A program made the translations under genes and the position numbers. The notes below the pieces were generated by a model. It was not told the origin of the DNA. It ran no database searches and worked only from the letters and a program-made list of their open reading frames with translations. This document shows, piece after piece, positions 58,815-64,000 of a stretch of 64,000 bases of DNA (its first letter is position 1; each line of letters starts with the position of its first letter). Origin of the DNA: Desulfobacteraceae bacterium (lineage in GTDB: Bacteria; Desulfobacterota; Desulfobacteria; Desulfobacterales; ETH-SRB1); contig JAUVHU010000003.1 of the NCBI GenBank assembly GCA_030593145.1, positions 19,984-83,983 on the forward strand, in the 5' to 3' direction.

Positions 58815-60980
58815 TCAATAATCCACAACAGATAACCTTACAACAAACCTTGCGCCCTGTCCATCAGTGTTTTCAAGTGTTATGGCGCCTCCATGTTTCT
58901 GAACAATTTCATGACAGATATATAATCCAAGGCCTGTGCCATTGCCAACCTCTTTTGTGGTAAAAAAAGGCTTGAAAACATCCTGTCTTATAGATTCAGG
59001 AACACCGTTTCCGGTATCTCTGCACTCAAAAAAAACCTGGTTCGTATCATTATCATAACCGGTTGTAAGATATATGCTCCCCTGTCTGTCGTCAATCGCC
59101 TGGAAGGCATTATTTATTATATTCAGAGCAACCTGGCCAAGATTGGCAAAATTCCCCTGGATATCAGGCAGATTCTCTGCATAGTTTTTAATTATATTAA
59201 GATCGCTGTGCTTGTACTGATTATATAAAATTCTTAATGCGTCTTCTATAATCAGGTTAAGGTTTACCTCCTCCGAATAGGTTTGAGTCTGTCTGGAAAG
59301 CCCAAGAAGACTGGCAACGATAGCCCTTGCTCTTCCAAGTTCCTTATCTGCGAATTTGAGATCATCAATCAAATCTTCATCTAAAGGAGTATTTTTATCC
59401 CACTCTGCAAGATCCTCTATGGTGGATTGTATCAAGCTTGTAACGCTTGCAAGAGGATTATTCAGTTCATGGGCTGTGCCTGCTACCAATTGTCCAATTG
59501 CGGCAAGACTCTCCGAACGTATCAACTGTTCCTGTGTCCGTTCTTTTTCAGATAGAGCTTCTTTAAGAGCATGGGTTCTTTTTTCCACCTTTTTTTCAAG
59601 GTTTTTATTCAGGTCATCTATAAGCCTGTAGGATCTTGCATTTTCAATAGCCAGTGAACTCTGGCTCGAAAGTGTTTCGAGAAGGTCCAGATCTTCACGT
59701 GAAAAAAGGTCTCCGGAAAGCTTTTCCCCTATAATAAGAAATCCGTTTGGCGTTCCCTTGAAGATCATGGGAAGAGCAATTTCCGCACATAGTGTATTCA
59801 TATCAGAAAGTACTGCCTGCGCCTCAGAATCACCTCTTTTTTCTATAAGGCGTTTCTTAATTATCGGTTGGCGGTATTTTATCATATGTTTAACAATGGG
59901 GGTATTATCATCCATAAATATCGAATGTACCCGCTTGTAATATTTCCCTTTAACAGCATAATTATTAAAACCTGAAACAGAGGGGTTATATACAAATAGA
60001 GCGCAGCTATCAACAAGCATTATATTAACAACAGTATCCATTAGCTGTTTTGCGATTTCATCAAAATTAAGAACCGATGTTATCATCCGGCTTACATGCT
60101 TGATTGTTTTTTGATAATCGTATTTTCCCTTAGAAAAGATACGGTCTATCAGAGCCTGTATTTTTGTTTTTAACGGTCCGAGAGCAAAAGCGATCAAGAG
60201 AAAAAAGAGAATATGAAAGTAGATTGAATCTGAAAAATCAAAATCCTTAAATATCTTGTTTGCCAGAATAATTATCAGCGCGTACATACAGGTGATAAAA
60301 GCTGTAAGGAGAGAATAGATCAGGCTTTTTTTGAAAAGTATTCCCATATCGAGAAGATCGTGCTTAAAAATACCAACCGCAAAAATTACAAGGGGGATAA
60401 AGCTGAAGTTGCCTGGCGGATATACTGGGTAACCCAGAATCGGGAGAATATTAAGCCCGTTCATAAGCCCCATGATTCCGAATCCCATAAAAACGTATTT
60501 CAGCCTGTTTTTCCGGATACTTCTTTTTTCATTAATGATCGCATTATAAATTAATGTCAAAACATAGAGTATAACGCAAAAACTTCCTATTCCAAAGGCA
60601 GGATAAAGTATCCCTCCCTTTGCAAAAAAACCGAATGAATGCTGTTGCATGGATTCGATATAAAAAGGGGTTGGAATAAAGCACATCAGGATAAATGAGA
60701 AAGCATAGGATGCCCGAACAAGCCATTTTCGGCCGGGAATATCAAGATAAGCATGGAAAAAATGGATATATATGGGAAAAATATATATTATAATTGAATG
60801 ATCTATGCGGCTGATCATTAAAGCTGTTTCAGATGATTTCACATTAAAGGCAAAAAGAATATCGATGTAAAGAAAGGAACCGAATATACAGACTAATATA
60901 AAAAGAAAGTTAACCTTTGTTTTGCGGCCCCGCAAAATAGTCAGGACGGCAAGCCCGGGAAAGCAGCACAATGTCAACAA
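58815..60980 (-). CDS. membrane sensor histidine kinase (7TM, GAF, HisKA, HATPase)
   Basis: The 721-aa protein has about seven to eight N-terminal membrane helices (residues 1-270). A GAF domain follows at about 295-440 (FDEIAKQLMDTVVNIMLVDSC, GEKLSGDLFSREDLDLLETLSSQSSLAIENARSY), then a coiled coil of about 30 residues. The kinase core has the phospho-acceptor histidine in GTAHELNNPLASV (about residue 502), NIINNAFQAI (N box), DTGNGVP and GTGLGLYICHEIV (G boxes). It likely reads an envelope or lipid signal and passes phosphate to a response regulator. No regulator gene lies beside it, so it is an orphan kinase in this window. Confidence 0.9.
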   Translation of the reverse strand: MLTLCCFPGLAVLTILRGRKTKVNFLFILVCIFGSFLYIDILFAFNVKSSETALMISRIDHSIIIYIFPIYIHFFHAYLDIPGRKWLVRASYAFSFILMCFIPTPFYIESMQQHSFGFFAKGGILYPAFGIGSFCVILYVLTLIYNAIINEKRSIRKNRLKYVFMGFGIMGLMNGLNILPILGYPVYPPGNFSFIPLVIFAVGIFKHDLLDMGILFKKSLIYSLLTAFITCMYALIIILANKIFKDFDFSDSIYFHILFFLLIAFALGPLKTKIQALIDRIFSKGKYDYQKTIKHVSRMITSVLNFDEIAKQLMDTVVNIMLVDSCALFVYNPSVSGFNNYAVKGKYYKRVHSIFMDDNTPIVKHMIKYRQPIIKKRLIEKRGDSEAQAVLSDMNTLCAEIALPMIFKGTPNGFLIIGEKLSGDLFSREDLDLLETLSSQSSLAIENARSYRLIDDLNKNLEKKVEKRTHALKEALSEKERTQEQLIRSESLAAIGQLVAGTAHELNNPLASVTSLIQSTIEDLAEWDKNTPLDEDLIDDLKFADKELGRARAIVASLLGLSRQTQTYSEEVNLNLIIEDALRILYNQYKHSDLNIIKNYAENLPDIQGNFANLGQVALNIINNAFQAIDDRQGSIYLTTGYDNDTNQVFFECRDTGNGVPESIRQDVFKPFFTTKEVGNGTGLGLYICHEIVQKHGGAITLENTDGQGARFVVRLSVVDY

Positions 60981-61128
60981 TGGTGGAATGCTATAAAGAT
61001 TTATGGTTCTTCTCCTGATACAAAAAAGTTACAAGTTTATTCCTTCGGTTAATTTGCGAAGCAATATAATAGGCTTCTGATTAGTTGATGCAAAGCGTTC
61101 GAGCACTTTTCTTTCTAATAATTTAACA

Positions 61129-61390
61129 GTATAGAAATTTCTTATTTTATGCCTAATAAATTCGGCATCATAGGATATAAGTGGATTTTTTTGAACGTCC
61201 AACATCGAACATCGAATGATGAAATCGCTTTGCTCTGCCGATTTGTAAATTGGCAGAATACCTTATTCAAAATTCGATGTTGGATGTTCGATGTTGGACG
61301 TTCATAGCTTTTTATCTTGATAGTATAGAAATCTCCATTTTGTTGATTATCAAATCAATAGGTTATGGAAAACCCGCCCGATAGGGCGCT
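61129..61390. repeat. full-length GAACRTC-word element (family G), third large copy
   Basis: The 413-nt gap 60981-61393 has no gene. The element has the extension GTATAGAAATTTCTTATTTT / AATTCGGCATCATAGGATAT, then arms and core 61192-61304 (GAACGTCCAACATCGAACAT, GAAATCGCTTTGCTCTGCCG, AAATTGGCAGAATACC, GATGTTGGACGTTC), then CCCGCCCGATAGGGCG close to the recN stop. Confidence 0.85.
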
Positions 61391-61393
61391 AAT

Positions 61394-63097
61394 TTAATGA
61401 GCGCTTTGAAGCAGTTCACGCGCATGATCCAGTGTCGTTTTTGTAATTTTTACACCACCTAACATTCTGGCCAATTCTTTTATGCGTTCTTCTTTAGTTA
61501 GCGGTTTTATATCGGTTTTAGTCCTGCCGCGTGAAACAGTTTTCGATATTCCAAAATGATGATTGCCGAATTTTGCAATCTGCGCCAGATGAGTTATGCA
61601 TATAACCTGGTGATAACCGGCAAGCGCGGACAGCTTCTTTCCGACAACTTCAGCTACTTTACCGCCAATCCCTGCGTCAACCTCGTCAAAAATAAGGGTT
61701 TCAACCGATTCGGTTTTAGCAAGAATTGCCTTTAGAGCAAGCACCACCCTTGAAAGTTCACCTCCGGAAACAATGCCGGATAGCGGTTTTAGAGCTTCTC
61801 CTACATTCGGAGCTATCATAAATACAGCGCTATCTATTCCTGTTTCATTTATTACATTTCCATCAATTGTAAGATAAGGATCGGCATTGCCGGCTGCCGG
61901 CATTGTTTGAAGAGATATTTGAAATTTTGACTGGGACATCTCAAGTGTGGCCAGCTCCTTTTCCACCTTGTTCGCAAGGATTTCCGCTGTCTCTTTTCTT
62001 TTCAAAGAAAGGTTTGTTGACGCTTTGACTATCCTGTTATGCAGATCAAAGATCATTGTTTCGGTTTCATTTATCTTCTCAGAAATATTTTCAATGCCTG
62101 AAATATCATGATCAATTGATTCAAGGCAGGTTAATACAGCCTCAAGAGATTTTCCGTATTTGCGCTTTAGCTTATTTAGCGTATCAAGGCGTTCTTCAAC
62201 CTCTTCGAGCCTTTTTTCATCAATCTGTATGTTGTCCATATAAGTTCTAAGTTCTTCGGCAATGTCCTCAATATTAAAAGTTGCTTCAGAGATCCTTTTT
62301 GCTTTAGAAGAAAGTTCCGTATCAATCCGGCATGCCTTTTCAAGACTTTTCTTTACTTCAACAAGCCTTTCAACAATCGCGCCCTGAGCGCTGTAAAGTT
62401 CATCAACTGAAGCGCGAACTGACTGGTAAAGCTCTTCTCCGTTTTTAAGACGCAATCTTTCCTGTTCAAGTCCTGTATCTTCATCAGGGCTGATTGAAGC
62501 TTCCAAAATCTCCTTTTTCTGAAACTCAAGCAGTTTAATGTGTTCGCTCTGTTTATCTTTTTGAGCGTTAAGCTCGCTTAATTCCCGGATCAAAGGAACT
62601 ATTTCGTGATAATACCTGTAAACCTCATCACGCAAAGGCATTAAGCCCCCAAACTGATCAAGTATCATCAGATGTTTATCTTCCTTTAAAAGCCCCTGAT
62701 GCGCGTGTTGGCCGGATATGCTGACCATGTTTACGGTTATTGAATTCAGCATCTGCATTGTGGCAAGATGCCCGTTGATGTAACTCATGTGTCTGCCCTT
62801 ACGGGAGATAATCCTTCTTATTAATAGCCCTTCTGATGTATCAAAGCCATATTCCTTCAAAACTTTGGCAATCCTGCTTTTTTTTGAAATTTGGAATAAA
62901 GCTTCAAGCTCGGCAGTATCGGAACCGGTGCGGATAAGTTTGGATGTTGCTTTGCTGCCAAGCAGGAGATTAACCGCATTTATTATGATAGATTTGCCGG
63001 CTCCTGTTTCTCCGCTTAATATTGTCAGTCCGGCTGAAAAACATATACGCAGGTTGTCGATTATCGCAAAATTTTTAATGGAAAGTTCTCGAAGCAT
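61394..63097 (-). CDS. recN: DNA repair protein RecN
   Basis: RecN is an SMC-like ATPase that acts early in double-strand break repair. The 567-aa protein has the N-terminal Walker A (FSAGLTILSGETGAGKSIIINAVNLLLG), long coiled coils in the middle (about 150-370), and the C-terminal half with GEALKPLSGIVSGGELSRVVLALKAIL (signature) and ETLIFDEVDAGIGGKVAEVVGKKL (Walker B). The length is normal. No SOS box was identified upstream. It is a single gene between repeats, facing away from iorA. Confidence 0.95.
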   Translation of the reverse strand: MLRELSIKNFAIIDNLRICFSAGLTILSGETGAGKSIIINAVNLLLGSKATSKLIRTGSDTAELEALFQISKKSRIAKVLKEYGFDTSEGLLIRRIISRKGRHMSYINGHLATMQMLNSITVNMVSISGQHAHQGLLKEDKHLMILDQFGGLMPLRDEVYRYYHEIVPLIRELSELNAQKDKQSEHIKLLEFQKKEILEASISPDEDTGLEQERLRLKNGEELYQSVRASVDELYSAQGAIVERLVEVKKSLEKACRIDTELSSKAKRISEATFNIEDIAEELRTYMDNIQIDEKRLEEVEERLDTLNKLKRKYGKSLEAVLTCLESIDHDISGIENISEKINETETMIFDLHNRIVKASTNLSLKRKETAEILANKVEKELATLEMSQSKFQISLQTMPAAGNADPYLTIDGNVINETGIDSAVFMIAPNVGEALKPLSGIVSGGELSRVVLALKAILAKTESVETLIFDEVDAGIGGKVAEVVGKKLSALAGYHQVICITHLAQIAKFGNHHFGISKTVSRGRTKTDIKPLTKEERIKELARMLGGVKITKTTLDHARELLQSAH

Positions 63098-63367
63098 AAA
63101 AAAAATATCGCATAACTTTCTTTGTTTGTAAAGTTACTTGTATTGGTTTTAACCGCTTGATGTTTTAAAGAAAATCCTTTACACAAGAAACAATGACGGT
63201 ATATAAGGTCAAGGATCAGGTGTCAGTATTCAGGGGCCGGCAAGAGATGTATATCTAAGCAAAGCATATCTTGTTTGTTGAAATATTATAAAAAACTGCT
63301 CAATTCAGTTTGCTGATTCCCCGATCCCTGATCCCCGACAACTTATCTAAAATTCAGAGGAAATACA

Positions 63368-64000
63368 ATGCACAAATTATTAACCGACAAGCCCGGCCAA
63401 AAAATGTTGCTCCTTGGAAATGAGGCAATTGCACGTGGCGCAATCGAGGCAGGGGTTGCTATTGCAACTACATATCCGGGTACGCCGTCTTCCGAAATTT
63501 CATTGAATCTTTTCCAGATGTCCAGGGAAAGCGATCTCTATTTTGAATACTCTACCAATGAAAAAGTGGCCCTTGAAATAGCGGCTGCCGCCGCGAATTC
63601 CGGGGTTCGTAGCATGTGCGTATTGAAGCATGTGGGAATGAATGTTGCTGCAGATGCCCTGATGACCCTTGCTTATGTTGGAGTGAAAGGAGGCCTGGTC
63701 ATCATAACGGCAGACGACCCTTTCATGTTTTCCAGCCAGAATGAACAGGACAACCGTTATTATGCCTCTCTTTCAGGCCTTCCCATGCTTGAACCATCTT
63801 CGATTGAAGAAGCAAAAGATATGATAGGCTATGCATTTGATCTTTCTGAAGAGCTGCAGGAGCCGGTTATATTCAGAACCACAACCAGGATCAACCATTC
63901 CAACGCTGTTGTTGCTTTGGGAAAGATAAGAAAACGCATAACTACAGGTGATTTCCAAAAGGACCCGTTCAACTATGTGACAGTACCGGCTGTTTCCAGA
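63368..64000 (+). CDS. iorA: indolepyruvate ferredoxin oxidoreductase alpha subunit (partial, continues past window)
   Basis: The frame starts at ATG 63368, with AGAGGA in front, and remains open for 211 codons to the window edge. The sequence MLLLGNEAIARGAIEAGVAIATTYPGTPSSEIS followed by EYSTNEKVALEIAAAAANSG and KHVGMNVAADALMTLAYVGVKGGLVIITADDP is the thiamine-diphosphate oxidoreductase domain of IorA. The complex oxidises aryl pyruvates (from aromatic amino acids) to aryl acetyl-CoA with ferredoxin as acceptor, strictly in anaerobes. The iorB partner should follow beyond the window. Released acyl-CoA could be used by an ADP-forming synthetase such as the one at the other end of the window, though that link is only a suggestion. 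Confidence 0.9.
   Translation, partial: MHKLLTDKPGQKMLLLGNEAIARGAIEAGVAIATTYPGTPSSEISLNLFQMSRESDLYFEYSTNEKVALEIAAAAANSGVRSMCVLKHVGMNVAADALMTLAYVGVKGGLVIITADDPFMFSSQNEQDNRYYASLSGLPMLEPSSIEEAKDMIGYAFDLSEELQEPVIFRTTTRINHSNAVVALGKIRKRITTGDFQKDPFNYVTVPAVSR

Overview
The window looks like a chromosomal segment of an anaerobic sulfate-reducing bacterium of the Desulfobacterota, most likely the Desulfobacterales. The evidence is a complete dsrMKJOP operon (membrane electron transfer to dissimilatory sulfite reduction), a small siroheme sulfite reductase of the low-spin monomeric type, the siroheme-dependent heme pathway genes ahbC and ahbD beside hemB, a desulfoferrodoxin/rubrerythrin oxygen-defence cluster, an ADP-forming acyl-CoA synthetase and the start of an indolepyruvate ferredoxin oxidoreductase. 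Base composition is moderately AT-rich. No rRNA, CRISPR array, intact insertion sequence or prophage was seen. One tRNA, Arg(CCG), is present.

Layout. 1-7.0 kb: a partial metallo-beta-lactamase RNA-processing type protein, a phosphopantetheinyl transferase, an ADP-forming acyl-CoA synthetase, rsmI, a YraN nuclease, a PP2C phosphatase and an alkyltransferase. 7.0-12.6 kb: an accessory cassette. A leftward unknown zinc-ribbon-like protein faces a rightward operon of MerR-like regulator, large N6-adenine DNA methylase and a PD-(D/E)XK-like nuclease; the divergent intergenic region carries two separate sets of operator-like palindromes. 12.8-22.7 kb: cfa, a small unknown, an MBL hydrolase, then the leftward series rplU-rpmA-obgE-proB-proA-nadD-rsfS-gpmI. 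22.9-29.7 kb: fdhD, then leftward dsrMKJOP preceded by an RsbRD-N domain gene that has a good sigma70-type promoter. 29.8-35 kb: coaE, cca, adk, rpsU, folC, tRNA-Arg. 35.3-41.1 kb: a ClpX-like ATPase, ahbC, hemB, ahbD. 41-44 kb: sppA and rpsA leftward. 44.5-49.7 kb: a NIL/ferredoxin protein coupled to mnmA, mtaB, an atypical thioredoxin-reductase-like flavoprotein and the small sulfite reductase. 49.7-56.8 kb: HEAT-type protein, ferredoxin, desulfoferrodoxin, rubrerythrin, a TPR protein, an SH3 protein, feoB, feoA, a Fur-FeoA fusion and an FmdB-type zinc ribbon. 57-64 kb: an APS-kinase-like/APH-like kinase pair, a sensor histidine kinase, recN and partial iorA.

The most striking non-coding property is the density of short inverted-repeat elements of about 120-210 bp. 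At least seven families fill most intergenic gaps, and several supply the start or stop region of neighbouring genes. Two copies of a 157-bp element 13 kb apart are about 98% identical, so at least one family appears recently active. One family has arms built from degenerate 7-nt words (GAACRTC type) around a variable core.

The best candidate for a little-described system is the 7.0-12.6 kb restriction/defence-like cassette. All calls come from reading the sequence and recalled family knowledge; no database search was run.
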